Positions 51,161 to 60,331 are shown, counted from the stretch's first letter. The stretch: 64,000 bases of DNA from Actinophytocola xinjiangensis (GCF_001921215.1 NZ_MSIF01000010.1:186001-250000); one strand, 5' to 3'. Notes: generated by a model not told the origin, from the sequence alone. Made by a program: numbers and translations.

Positions 51161-51858
51161 CTCGCGTTCCAACGATCCTGGCGACCTCGATGGGGTTCAA
51201 CCGCGCCCGCGTCCCGTGGCGACCGGGTCCGGCGTTCACCTACGCCTTCGACCTGGCCGACGCCGCGTCGCGGCCGCGACTGTGCGTCGTGTCCAATGGT
51301 GACCAGCGGGACGGGTTCGACGCCGCGTTCGCCGGAAGCGGAGTGCGGGTCTCGCACCTGACCTACGACACGCCGGACGTGGCCGTGCGCCTGCGTGAGC
51401 AGGACGTGATCTGGGTCGACCGGGGCAGCGTGGTCGCCCTGCTGGCAGCGTGGCGCGCCAACGGACTCCCGGCCGTTCTCCGGGACTGTTGGCGGGCCGG
51501 GGTGGTCCTGGCCGGCGAGTCCGCCGGTTCACTGTGCTGGCACACCACCATGATCACCGACTCGCACGGCACGGTCCGGGGCATCGGTGGTGGCCTGGCC
51601 CTGCTGCCCTACGCCAACGCGGTCCACTACGACGAGGGCGACCGCCGGGCGGTGCTGCACCGCACGCTCGCCACCGAGGCCATGACCGGGTACGCCACCG
51701 ACACCGGCGCGGGACTGCACTACGAGAACGACACCCTCGTCGCCGCGATCGCCGACCGGCGCAACGCCGGCGCCTACCGCGTCACCCGCTCCGCGGACGG
51801 CCATCTCCAGGAGGAACGCCTCGACGTTCGCCGGCTGAAACGGGACAAGGGCGCGTAG
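51154..51858 (+). CDS. S51-family (peptidase E-like) serine peptidase
   Basis: The protein is about 234 residues long. It starts with a strand ending TILATSMGF and has the nucleophile elbow AGESAGSLCW, where the Ser is the S51 catalytic residue, followed by a GGGLALLPY segment. Peptidase E cuts Asp-X dipeptides; other members act on cyanophycin, so the exact substrate is open. The start is uncertain because GTG 51136 and GTG 51154 both fall within a strong hairpin; the conserved first strand rules out starting at ATG 51190. It converges on the TPR regulator with a 14-base gap. Confidence 0.85.
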   Translation: MAARVPTILATSMGFNRARVPWRPGPAFTYAFDLADAASRPRLCVVSNGDQRDGFDAAFAGSGVRVSHLTYDTPDVAVRLREQDVIWVDRGSVVALLAAWRANGLPAVLRDCWRAGVVLAGESAGSLCWHTTMITDSHGTVRGIGGGLALLPYANAVHYDEGDRRAVLHRTLATEAMTGYATDTGAGLHYENDTLVAAIADRRNAGAYRVTRSADGHLQEERLDVRRLKRDKGA

Positions 51859-51872
51859 CCGCCGCGTCGGGG

Positions 51873-53171
51873 TCAACCGGACAGCCGGTGGGCGAGATCG
51901 GCTATCTCACCACGAACGTCGGCGCGACCTTCCCACCGACCCAGCACACGCAACGTTCGTCGGACCTCACTCAATGCCGAATGTGAACCGATCTGATCAT
52001 GGGCGTCCAGCGCCTCCCAAGCGAGGCGGACGGCGTCGGCCGGTTGGCCCGCGTTGGCGTGTGCACGGGCCAGCTTCGCACGGCTGATCGTCGCCGTGCG
52101 CGGTGACGAACGGGCCAGTCCGTCAAGTCTGGATCGCAGCGCGCTGATGGCGCTGACACCACGGCCGAGGTATATGTCGCAGGTCGACTGGTAGACGGCG
52201 TGCAGGTCGTTGCCCACAACACTGCGCTGCCCCAGATGGGTCTCGTCGTCCCGCGCGGGTCGGGCGAGCAGGCGCATCGCCTCGTCCAGTGCTCGCGCGC
52301 TGGCCTCGGGCTGCCCCGCGAGGGCGTAGCCCATGGCTGTCTGCTTGGCAGCCAGTCCACGCACCCACGACAGCTCGGACATGTCCAGCACTGGCGAGAC
52401 GACGTCGACCGCGCGCAGCCCGTCGCCGGTGAAGGTGGTGACCACCATGGCGCGTCGCACGAACGTGTAACCCACCATCGGGTCCCACCGAGCCGACGAC
52501 GCCCACTGGGCGGCTCGGTCGATCCAGTACAGCGCACCGTTCGGGTCGCCGCTCTCCTCGCATGCCCAGGACAGCGACTCGGCGAAGCGAGCCTGCATGA
52601 CCGTGTACCCGCGTCGGCTGCCCGCAGGGGCGCGGTGACGCAGCCTGTCCAGCATCGCCACCTGACCGGTCATACCGTCGATCAGTCGCGCTGGCGGCAG
52701 CGCTCGTGCCGCAGTGGAGAAACCTTCGAATGCCCGTTCGATCGATGCCAGCGTGCTGCCGTCGTCCCCGACATCGGTCGAAGTCAGGAGGTGGTCAATC
52801 TTGTCGGCCAGTGCGCCGCCGAGCGCCCCGATACTCAACCCGGCCAGCAGGTCACGGCGGGAGATCGGCATCGTCGCCCCTCCTGTCGGCAGTCGCAGCA
52901 CCAGCATGTCGTCACTCGTGTCCGTGTCGGGTGCGCGTACAAGGTCGCTGTGCGGAGGTGTGGTTCCCACCAGCGCGGTGATGGCCCCGCCCGTGTCGTA
53001 GACGACGTCCAGGGCGTCGGCCAGCCACGGCTGGATCCGTCGACGCCCACTTTCCACATAGGACAACAGCGATTCGGCACAGCCAGCCTGCCTGGCCACA
53101 GCGGCCAACGTCAGTTTCCTGGAGGTGCGCAGTTCCCGCAGCATCACACCGAATCTCTGGTCACCAAGCAC
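51873..53171 (-). CDS. XRE-family regulator with TPR-like C-terminal region
   Basis: The 432-residue protein has an N-terminal helix-turn-helix (FGVMLRELRTSRKLTLAAVA then AESLLSYVESGRR), a linker with ISRRDLLAGLSIGALGGALA that looks like a Tat or hydrophobic segment, and a helical repeat region to the end (for example MQARFAESLSWACEESGDP, ALAGQPEASARALDEAM). Such proteins are common in Streptomyces and relatives and often sit beside small unknown genes. GTG 53171 with GGGGAG five bases upstream is chosen over the longer frame. The signal-like segment in the middle is odd for a DNA-binding protein. Confidence 0.87.
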   Translation of the reverse strand: MLGDQRFGVMLRELRTSRKLTLAAVARQAGCAESLLSYVESGRRRIQPWLADALDVVYDTGGAITALVGTTPPHSDLVRAPDTDTSDDMLVLRLPTGGATMPISRRDLLAGLSIGALGGALADKIDHLLTSTDVGDDGSTLASIERAFEGFSTAARALPPARLIDGMTGQVAMLDRLRHRAPAGSRRGYTVMQARFAESLSWACEESGDPNGALYWIDRAAQWASSARWDPMVGYTFVRRAMVVTTFTGDGLRAVDVVSPVLDMSELSWVRGLAAKQTAMGYALAGQPEASARALDEAMRLLARPARDDETHLGQRSVVGNDLHAVYQSTCDIYLGRGVSAISALRSRLDGLARSSPRTATISRAKLARAHANAGQPADAVRLAWEALDAHDQIGSHSALSEVRRTLRVLGRWEGRADVRGEIADLAHRLSG

Positions 53172-53258
53172 GTGCGCTCCCCGGCAGGGCCTTGACAGTT
53201 CCTCACAGCCGAGCGCGATCACTCGACCACACTCAGTCAAGCACAGGAGTATGGATTC
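53172..53258. promoter_or_regulatory. Divergent promoter region with two -35-like boxes
   Basis: TTGACA at 53192-53197 faces right and TTGACT (minus strand, 53235-53240) faces left. The -10 boxes are poor (around 53215-53220). The region separates the TPR regulator and the 89-residue gene. Confidence 0.4.
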
Positions 53259-53528
53259 ATGACCAACGACCTACCGGCGATGGCACTGATCGCGGACCTT
53301 GCCACCGCGAGTCAGCAACTCGCCGTCTACGTACTTCGTGTCCTGGACGCCCAGGCCGGGCGGGCGGAACCGCCATCGCCGGTCACGGAACAGGTGCTGG
53401 CCGCTCGGCTGGTTGAGCTGGGGAACGCCCTGCGACCGCGTGTGGGATGCGCCTCGTCTCGTCGGAGCAGTGAGTCATGGACCCCGTGGGTGGAGAGTCG
53501 CGCCGCGATCTACTCCGTCGACGCCTGA
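53259..53528 (+). CDS. Small protein of unknown function
   Basis: The 89-residue protein has a helical N-terminal half (MTNDLPAMALIADLATASQQ, then VYVLRVLDAQAG) and a basic, Ser-rich end. The ATG has AGGAG nine bases upstream. It is divergent from the TPR regulator and followed 30 bases later by another small gene. Its role is not recognised. Confidence 0.6.
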   Translation: MTNDLPAMALIADLATASQQLAVYVLRVLDAQAGRAEPPSPVTEQVLAARLVELGNALRPRVGCASSRRSSESWTPWVESRAAIYSVDA

Positions 53529-53558
53529 CAAGACCTTCTGAAAGGGGAGTACCTCGAC

Positions 53559-53864
53559 ATGCACGCTTCGTTGTTCAGTCTCGTCACAGCCGACGACCCC
53601 ACTGTCGTTTTCGGGTGGGGAATGGAGATTGTCGACCACCAGGACGGTGACGAGAGCAGGAAGACCATCGTCCACATCGGCAGCCCGAAGGGCCAGGGAA
53701 CTGTCTCCATGCATGAGTCGGCAGAACACGCACGAAATCGTTGGAGCATGGTTGTGCCCGTGGACATCGTCTGGGATGCCGACGACTGGGCCGATGCGAT
53801 ACGTCTCACGTCGGCCAACGTGCTCGATCGGGACGGATCCCCTTACCGCCACCCCCAACTGTGA
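53559..53864 (+). CDS. Small acidic protein of unknown function
   Basis: The 101-residue protein starts MHASLFSLVTADDPTVVFGW and has a predicted beta-rich middle and an acidic WDADDWADA stretch. GGGGAG lies upstream of the ATG. It is likely in one transcript with the preceding small gene and ends at a strong hairpin. No family is recognised. Confidence 0.6.
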   Translation: MHASLFSLVTADDPTVVFGWGMEIVDHQDGDESRKTIVHIGSPKGQGTVSMHESAEHARNRWSMVVPVDIVWDADDWADAIRLTSANVLDRDGSPYRHPQL

Positions 53865-53866
53865 CA

Positions 53867-53888
53867 TCCCGCCCGGCACCGGGCGGGA
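53867..53888. terminator. Bidirectional terminator between convergent genes
   Basis: TCCCGCCCGG and CCGGGCGGGA form a perfect 10-bp stem separated by CA. It starts two bases after the stop of the plus-strand gene and ends 12 bases before the stop of the minus-strand gene. Confidence 0.8.
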
Positions 53889-53900
53889 ACGGGAGACGGG

Positions 53901-54536
53901 TCAGGCTCGCTGGAAGTCCTCCAGTTGTCTGATCCGCCGGCGGATCTCCTCGATCTCGTCCTCGTCGACGTAGTCGGCTTCCAGGCGGTAGGACTTCGCC
54001 AGTTCCTCCTCGAGTTCGTCCAGGTAGGCGGTGTGGTGCTGGTGCAGCATGGCGAGCAGGGAGTCGGCGCGCCGCACCACCTGGTCGGGGTCGGTGGGTT
54101 CCATGGGGGCGCCGTAGATCGTCGATCGGCCGGCGGCCAGTTCGGTCAGGCGGTAGCAGACCACCAGTTCGTCGTCGGTGACGTCGATGCCCGGGCGGAT
54201 GAGGAACAGCAGCGGGAGCAGGTCGGGGTCGAAGGCGCGGAAGTGTCGCTCCATCGGGTCGTTGGTGTCCGGTTCGGCGGCGGGGCCGCCCCGGCTCGGT
54301 GGTGTCGTCAGTCGCCAGGGTTGGTTGGTCCACATGGACAGCAGGCGCAGCGTGTAGGGGTCGGCGTCCGCGATGACGATCAGTTCGCGGGGGAAGGGGA
54401 CCCCGTAGCACTCGCGGAGGACCTGCCCGGTGGTCAGTCCGTTCTCGTGCAGTGCCCGTGCGAGGCGGGCCATCGCCGGATAGTCCCGTCCGGCAGCCTC
54501 GGTCCGCAACCGTTCGAGTTCGCCACCCTCGACCAC
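53901..54536 (-). CDS. Unknown protein coupled to the large eCIS-cargo-like gene
   Basis: The 211-residue protein is helical at the start (ELERLRTEAAGRDYPAMARL), has a middle with CYGVPFPRELIVIADADP that faintly recalls SUKH-type immunity folds, and ends in a charged coiled coil (YLDELEEELAKSYRLEADYV). The start GTG at 54536 has GGGAGT upstream and lies four bases after the stop of the 1,534-residue gene, so the two are surely co-expressed. An immunity protein or a loading chaperone are reasonable guesses; the sequence does not decide. Confidence 0.75.
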   Translation of the reverse strand: MVEGGELERLRTEAAGRDYPAMARLARALHENGLTTGQVLRECYGVPFPRELIVIADADPYTLRLLSMWTNQPWRLTTPPSRGGPAAEPDTNDPMERHFRAFDPDLLPLLFLIRPGIDVTDDELVVCYRLTELAAGRSTIYGAPMEPTDPDQVVRRADSLLAMLHQHHTAYLDELEEELAKSYRLEADYVDEDEIEEIRRRIRQLEDFQRA

Positions 54537-54540
54537 GTCG

Positions 54541-57500
54541 TCACTCCCGTCCGGGTGGGCGGTCCAGTTCGCGCAGCAGCGCACGCAGTTCCGCCCAGGT
54601 CTTTCTGAGTTTTTTCGATGTCAGCGCGCCGATGATGTCACGGGTGACGTCCTGAGCCGAGGACAGTGCCTTCTGGAAGTCCCGGTTGCCCTGGGCCATC
54701 GGCGATCCCGCCTCTTTCTCGACCGCTTTGGCCATGTCCTGGATGATCTTGCGGATCCGGGGGTCGCGGGCGGACAGGCCGGGGTTGTCGATCATCAGGA
54801 TGATGACCTGTTCGACGTGCCGGAAGATCTGCGTCTGGATCCTGCCCTTTCCTTCCGGCGCGATCCTCGGGTTGGCCATGAACAGCTGTTGCGCCAGCTT
54901 GCGTTCGCTCGCCATCGTCTGGGACTGGACGAACAACGCGTAGGCCGGTTTGCCCTGGTTCTCGATCGCCTTGCGCGCCTCCTCGATTCCCAGCTGGAAC
55001 CTTCCGGGATCGGTGGTGACCGAACCGCGTGGGTCGTAGAGGTCGGTGAAGTTGCCACCGAACACCTTCTTCAGCCATTTGCGGAAGTTGTGTCCCTCCG
55101 ACGGCCCGACCCCGAAGGGCATGGCGACCCGGGCCGTGTCGATGGCGTGCTGGTCCAGGCTGGCGAACAGGTCGAGGCCGAACTCCGGCGCCCACACCGT
55201 CACGAGGGTGCTCGGCTCGGAGGGATACACCATCCCGGTCTGCCGTTTGCTGACGGCGGCCCGGATCGCGCGGTCGATGCGGTTGGCGAGGGTGGTCAAC
55301 TGCACGGTGAACGGGTCGGTCGTCTTCCAGTCGAACCGTTCGAAGTCGTAACCACCGATGATCATCATCGGGTGGCCCTTGATCGTCCGGAGGATCTCGT
55401 CGTAGGCGGCGAGAATGCCCCGGCCCTTCGGCGCGGTGGCGGTGCTGTCCGGGTCCTGGAGCAGCACCCGGACCGCCGCGTTGGTCGTGCTGAGGATCCG
55501 CACCGCCTCCCGGGTGTGGGTGGACTTGAAGACCTCTCCCCGGATCAGGCCGTAGGGCACCGAGCCGCGCAGCCCGGCCTTCTCCTTGGCGCGCGCGGCG
55601 TTCCTGCCCGTCTCGTCCAGTTCCTGGTACGCGGCGCGCACCGTCGTGAACGGCACCGACTTCCTGCGCTTGCCGGAGATGTCCATCCACCGGGGCGTCC
55701 AGGTGAAGCCGAAGGCGATCATGAGCAGTTCGGCGGGATGGTTGACCGACCGGATGGCGGCGATGACCGGTTCCCTGCCCCGCTTCTTGTCCTTGGGGTC
55801 CAACGCCTCGGCGGAGTTGACGCCGATGATGACGGCGGTCCTGATCGCCGACGCCGGCTCCTCGGTCGATCCGGCCCACGCCTCGTCGAGGTACCGGGCG
55901 GCCAGCTGCGGGTTGCGGCCGATCTCCTCGGGGAGCGCGGCCATGGTGATGACGTAGGCCGTCCGGTGTTTCTCGCCGGCGGGGTTGGTGATCGCGTGCA
56001 GGGAGCCCTTGAGTTGGCCGACGTCGTCGAACGCCATGGACTTGGCCGGCGGGCCGGGTTCGTAGGGGAAGCTCAGGTCCACTTCCTTGGACCGGCGTTT
56101 GGGGTTGATGGTCACCTCGATGAGGTGCAGGTTCCCCGACTTCTCCAGAGCGATCCTGGTCAGCCGGTGTCGCCGTTTGATGGCCGGCAGTCCCTTGCGC
56201 ACGGACGCGACGGTGGCGCCCTCGGCGCCGATCAGCTTGTTGGCGTCGCGGAGCGCGGCGGCGAGCGAGCGCTTGTCGTCCTTGTCCCGGCGGCGCTTGT
56301 CCCGGGGACGATCCTTCCGTGGGCGTGTGCGCGCCGGCCGCCGTGGTCGCCTTGGCCTGTGGTCCCGGTCCTTGTCCCGACGGGGTTTCCTGGGCTTCTT
56401 TGGTTTCTTGGGCTTGAGTTTGGCGGCGAGTTTCTTCAGCAGGCCCTGGATCTTGGTGATGACCTTGTCGATGGCGCGGTTCACCGGGCGGGACAGGCGT
56501 TGGAAGATCTGACGTACCCGTCCGGCGATGCCGCCGACCCCCAGGATCGCGGCCAGGGCACCGATGAGTACCGGGATCGACCGGGCCAGGGCCTTGACGA
56601 TCGTGCCGGTGACGTTCGCTGTTCCTCGGGCGATGGCGATGACCGCGTCGAGGACGGCGTTGACGAACTCGATGATCTGCCGGCCCTGGGTGACGATGAA
56701 CCGGATGATGTCGATGATCATCTTGCAGGCGCGGATGAACGCCGACGCCGGGTTGAACAGGGACACGATCCAGGTGATGCCGGCGATGATGATCGTGGGC
56801 AGCAGGTAGGACACCAGGTTCTTGATGAGGTCCTTCTTGAGGTCGCCGACCCGCCCGCGCAGGTCGTTCCACATCCCGGCCACGCCGCGTTTGCGGACCT
56901 CGACGACCAGGGGGATGGCGTCCTTGCCTGTTTCGGCGGCCGTCATCGTCTTCGGGGACACGCGTTTCGCCAGGCGGGCGCGGATGTTGGCCCAGGACAG
57001 GCCCAACAGGCCCGCCAGCAGGACCACGATGCCCAGGACGTCGAACGTCGCCGGGAGTTGGAGGCCGCCGCCGACGCCTGAACCGAGGAGCCACGCGAGG
57101 ACACCTTGTTGCAGGTACCGGCCGGCGTCCTTCATGAAGGCCCGCAGGCCGCCGGCGACGCCGGTGATCAGCCGGCCCAGGAAGCCGACCGGGTCCTTGA
57201 GGATCAGGCCGACGGCCGACGCGGCCTTGCGCAGGACGCCCATCAGCATCCGGCCCAGTTCCTTGATCGTCTCGATGGCGCCCTTGACGGCGGCGACCGC
57301 CTTGGACGCGAGGCCCTTGTTCTTCTCCTTCTCCTCGGCGATCTCCTTGTCGACGGCCTTGACCGCGTCGGTGTACTTCGTGGCGAGGGTGTCGACGAGT
57401 TCGGTTCCCTTGTCGTCGACCGAATCCCTCAGTTCGTCGAACTTGCCGGCGAAGTCCGACGCCGCCTCCCGGCCGATGGCCTTCAGGTCCTTGGGCAGGT

Positions 57501-59145
57501 CGTCGACCGCCTGCTTCAGCTCCGCGCGGCCCTTGGCGATGCGGTCCTTGGCGCGTTTGAGTTCGCGGACGACCGTGTCGGCCACGTCGGAGATGACCTG
57601 GCGCATGGCGGTCAGGTAGTTGTCGCGGGCGCGTTCGTAGATGCGGTTGGCCTCGTCGGGCAGGTCGGCGAACAGGTCCTTCACCCAGCGGGCCTTGCCG
57701 CGCAGACCCGAGTAGCGGCGGTCCTTGTACTCCTCCATCCCGCGCGTGTGTTCGGCGGTGAACTGGGTCCGCGCCGTCTTCTCGCCCTTGGTGAACTGGT
57801 CGTCGACCGCCTCGTCCAGGTCCTTGAGGATCTTCTCGACATCGGTCTTCGTGCGGTCGAACACCTTCTGCAGCAGCGCGGTGACCTTCGTCCGCCGGTC
57901 CTCGTCGCGGTCCTTCGTGCCTTTCTTGCCGGTGGTGACCTGGCGGCCGGTGGTGGCCCGGCTGGCGTGGATCGCGCCCATCGCCGCCGTGCCGGACGCC
58001 GCCGCCGCGCCGCGCACCTCGCCCAGCTCGCGGGACTCGCCGGCCCGCATCCGGCGCGGCGCGGTCGCCGAGTGCTTCTCCAGCGCCTTCTTGTCCCGCA
58101 CCGCCTTGTCGAACGACGGCTCGCGGGAGTTCTTCAGCGACAGCTGCTTCTCGGTCACCCCGGCCGAGTCGAGCTGCCGGTCGACCTTCGCCGGGCCGGC
58201 CGACAGGTCGGTCGCCGACTTCGGCAGCGGGTCGGGGGTGGCCTGGCGGGGGTTGGGCGTGCCGGGGCGTCCGGGCAGCTGGTCGGCGGCCAGCGGCACC
58301 ACCGTCTTGGCGTCCGGGGCCGGCTCGGGGGTCGCGGCGGTGGTGTCGGCGATCTCGGCCGACGAGGCGTCCTTGCCCTCGCCGACCTTCCCCGCGACCT
58401 CGGTCTTGACCTCCTCGGCCTTGCCGGAGTCACCGAACTTGTCGGCCTCGTCGAGGTTCTTCGGGGCGCGGTCGCGGATCGCCTTCTCCACCGCCGCGAT
58501 GAACGACTGCTTGTCGAACTCCTTGGGCTGGGCGGCGTCCATGTCCTCGGCGTGCGCCGCCTTGCCCCTGGCCTCGCGATCGTCCGGCGGGGGCACCGCC
58601 GCGCCCTGCGCCGCACCGGCCTCCACCGCCGGCGGCGGATGGCTGGACGCCACGCGGCGCTTCTTGGCCGCCACGTCCTGCTTGAGCGCCTGGAACTTCG
58701 GGTCGGCGCCCGGCGAACGCGGGCCGGTCCGCTCCTTCTTCTCCGGGCGCTCGCCGCGCTCCCGCTCGCCGGTGTCCTTCACCTCCGGCGCCCGGGCCGG
58801 CGGCGCCTTCGCCTTGCGCACCGGCTTGGTCGCCGGCCGTTTCTCCGGCGGCCGGGGCCGCTCGGGGGCCGTCGCCGGGGCGGCGGTCGCCCCGGCGGCG
58901 GTGACCGCCTGGTTGCCGACCAGGTCCTGGCCGGCCAGCAGCATCCGGGTGCCCCAGGCCGACGGGCTGGGCGGCCGGCCACCCAGCGCGGTCGTGACCG
59001 CGGCGTTGCCCACCTGCGTCGCGGCCGCGACCACCGCCGCCGGGCCCGGTGACATCGCCGTCCCGCCGCTCGGTTCCCGCAGGTCCGGGACCGGCGCGGG
59101 CGTCGTGGAGCGGCGCGGCGCGGCGATCCTGACCGGTAGCGGCAT
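54541..59145 (-). CDS. Giant eCIS-cargo-like protein, putative polymorphic toxin
   Basis: The 1,534-residue protein has no signal peptide. The N-terminus carries two GNxAV motifs (residues 46-50 and 77-81), as seen in proteins of extracellular contractile injection loci, then a Pro/Lys/Ala-rich disordered part. Residues about 410-690 are long charged helices. A hydrophobic core (about 690-880) includes LPATFDVLGIVVLLAGLLGL, GITWIVSLFNPASAFIRACK and PVLIGALAAILGVGGIAG; I recognise this stretch from DUF4157-bearing eCIS-associated proteins, although DUF4157 itself is absent. A very basic Lys/Arg/Pro linker (about 905-960) leads to a C-terminal region that opens with a LHLIEVTINPKRR link and then about 450 residues I cannot assign. 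This order (trafficking head, helices, hydrophobic core, linker, variable end) is typical of large polymorphic toxins. ATG 59145 with GGGTGG upstream is preferred. No tail-sheath or spike gene is in the window. Confidence 0.85.
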   Translation of the reverse strand: MPLPVRIAAPRRSTTPAPVPDLREPSGGTAMSPGPAAVVAAATQVGNAAVTTALGGRPPSPSAWGTRMLLAGQDLVGNQAVTAAGATAAPATAPERPRPPEKRPATKPVRKAKAPPARAPEVKDTGERERGERPEKKERTGPRSPGADPKFQALKQDVAAKKRRVASSHPPPAVEAGAAQGAAVPPPDDREARGKAAHAEDMDAAQPKEFDKQSFIAAVEKAIRDRAPKNLDEADKFGDSGKAEEVKTEVAGKVGEGKDASSAEIADTTAATPEPAPDAKTVVPLAADQLPGRPGTPNPRQATPDPLPKSATDLSAGPAKVDRQLDSAGVTEKQLSLKNSREPSFDKAVRDKKALEKHSATAPRRMRAGESRELGEVRGAAAASGTAAMGAIHASRATTGRQVTTGKKGTKDRDEDRRTKVTALLQKVFDRTKTDVEKILKDLDEAVDDQFTKGEKTARTQFTAEHTRGMEEYKDRRYSGLRGKARWVKDLFADLPDEANRIYERARDNYLTAMRQVISDVADTVVRELKRAKDRIAKGRAELKQAVDDLPKDLKAIGREAASDFAGKFDELRDSVDDKGTELVDTLATKYTDAVKAVDKEIAEEKEKNKGLASKAVAAVKGAIETIKELGRMLMGVLRKAASAVGLILKDPVGFLGRLITGVAGGLRAFMKDAGRYLQQGVLAWLLGSGVGGGLQLPATFDVLGIVVLLAGLLGLSWANIRARLAKRVSPKTMTAAETGKDAIPLVVEVRKRGVAGMWNDLRGRVGDLKKDLIKNLVSYLLPTIIIAGITWIVSLFNPASAFIRACKMIIDIIRFIVTQGRQIIEFVNAVLDAVIAIARGTANVTGTIVKALARSIPVLIGALAAILGVGGIAGRVRQIFQRLSRPVNRAIDKVITKIQGLLKKLAAKLKPKKPKKPRKPRRDKDRDHRPRRPRRPARTRPRKDRPRDKRRRDKDDKRSLAAALRDANKLIGAEGATVASVRKGLPAIKRRHRLTRIALEKSGNLHLIEVTINPKRRSKEVDLSFPYEPGPPAKSMAFDDVGQLKGSLHAITNPAGEKHRTAYVITMAALPEEIGRNPQLAARYLDEAWAGSTEEPASAIRTAVIIGVNSAEALDPKDKKRGREPVIAAIRSVNHPAELLMIAFGFTWTPRWMDISGKRRKSVPFTTVRAAYQELDETGRNAARAKEKAGLRGSVPYGLIRGEVFKSTHTREAVRILSTTNAAVRVLLQDPDSTATAPKGRGILAAYDEILRTIKGHPMMIIGGYDFERFDWKTTDPFTVQLTTLANRIDRAIRAAVSKRQTGMVYPSEPSTLVTVWAPEFGLDLFASLDQHAIDTARVAMPFGVGPSEGHNFRKWLKKVFGGNFTDLYDPRGSVTTDPGRFQLGIEEARKAIENQGKPAYALFVQSQTMASERKLAQQLFMANPRIAPEGKGRIQTQIFRHVEQVIILMIDNPGLSARDPRIRKIIQDMAKAVEKEAGSPMAQGNRDFQKALSSAQDVTRDIIGALTSKKLRKTWAELRALLRELDRPPGRE

Positions 59146-59327
59146 CGGGCGTCCACCCCCGTACACCGACGTCGAGTGGCTCGCAGGATCGCAGCCGGGC
59201 CGCCACCGGGGCGTCACCGGCACGTCACCGGATCCGCGAGATTGTCAGACAGCTGTCAGGTGAGATCCGGGGCCGGGCACCTGAGGATGGCTCGGGAAGC
59301 AGACGAGACCCGGGAGTCACACGTCCG

Positions 59328-60002
59328 ATGTACCGCTACGAGCAGCACTGTCCGATCGCCAGGGCGGCGGAGGTGATCACCGAGCCGTGGACCCTGCTCA
59401 TCGTGCGTGAGCTGCTCAGCGGCGGCGAGTCACGCGCCGAGCTGGCCAGGGGGCTGCCGAAGATCTCCGCGTCGATGCTGCGCTCGCGGCTGCGCACCCT
59501 GGAACGGCACGGCGTGATCACCCACGAACCCGACCCGCGCGGCGAGCGGCGCTACCAGCTGACCACCGCCGGCCAGGAGCTGCGGCCCATGGTCGAGCAC
59601 CTCGGGCGGTGGGGGCAGCGCTGGCTCGACCAGCCGCGCGTCGGCGACCTCGACCCCGAACTGCTGGTCTACGACATCTGCCGGGGCATCGACAGCGCCC
59701 GGCTGCCGGCCGACCCGCTCACCGTGGAGGTCGACTTCGCCGACGTGCCGGCCCCCCGGCGCTGGTGGCTGACCCTCTCGGCCGCCGAGGTGGCCGCCGA
59801 CCAGACCGCCCGCCGCGACGCCTCGGTCCGCCTGACCTGCACCCTCGGCGGGCTCGCCGGGGTGTGGCTCGGGCACCAGAGCTGGTTGCAGGCCGTGCGC
59901 GACCGGATCATCATGCTCGCCGGTGACCGCGCCGCCGTCCGCTCACTGATCGACTGCCTCGGCGTCAGCCGCTACGCCACCGCCGGCCGGGGCGACGGCT
60001 AG
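59328..60002 (+). CDS. HxlR-family regulator with C-terminal SCP2-like domain
   Basis: The 224-residue protein has a winged helix in the first 100 residues (CPIARAAEVITEPWTLLIVR, LPKISASMLRSRLRTLERHG) typical of HxlR/MarR-like regulators. The second half (VEVDFADVPAPRRWWLTL, then GLAGVWLGHQSW) resembles a sterol-carrier-like fold often fused to such regulators. A Cys near the N-terminus (QHCPIA) is the usual redox-sensing position of this family. It is divergent from the giant gene and followed after 11 bases by the Imm51-type gene. Confidence 0.88.
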   Translation: MYRYEQHCPIARAAEVITEPWTLLIVRELLSGGESRAELARGLPKISASMLRSRLRTLERHGVITHEPDPRGERRYQLTTAGQELRPMVEHLGRWGQRWLDQPRVGDLDPELLVYDICRGIDSARLPADPLTVEVDFADVPAPRRWWLTLSAAEVAADQTARRDASVRLTCTLGGLAGVWLGHQSWLQAVRDRIIMLAGDRAAVRSLIDCLGVSRYATAGRGDG

Positions 60003-60013
60003 GATCCGCTCCC

Positions 60014-60331
60014 GTGTCCATCACCGTGCACGACCACGACGGCAGCCACTCGTTGACCTTCGACACCGGTGTCCTGGCCGCCGACCCGGCGGTCGCCGCC
60101 GCCGGGCACGAGCCCAACGGCTACTTCTGGGAAGGTCTCGTGCAGTTCGCCTGGCCGGAGATCGCCGAGCGGCTCGAGTTCGACAGTGAGGCCGGCATGT
60201 TCTGCGCGATCGGCGGCCAGGAGGACCTCGCGCGGCTGCGCGCCGCCGTCGAACCCGTGATCGCCAGCCCCGACGCGGTCCGCGACATCATCGCCCGCGC
60301 CCAGAGCGCCGGTGTCGAGTTCGACGACTAG
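60014..60331 (+). CDS. Imm51-type immunity protein
   Basis: The 105-residue protein has the Imm51 pattern: GYFWEGLVQFAWPEIAERLE, FDSEAGMFCAIGGQEDL, and a helical end with SPDAVRDII. Imm51 proteins neutralise toxins of polymorphic systems, but no cognate nuclease is adjacent; the giant eCIS-like gene 870 bases away is the nearest toxin candidate. It starts at GTG 60014. Its TAG stop shares the bases CTAG with the stop of the convergent Lrp gene. Confidence 0.75.
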   Translation: MSITVHDHDGSHSLTFDTGVLAADPAVAAAGHEPNGYFWEGLVQFAWPEIAERLEFDSEAGMFCAIGGQEDLARLRAAVEPVIASPDAVRDIIARAQSAGVEFDD

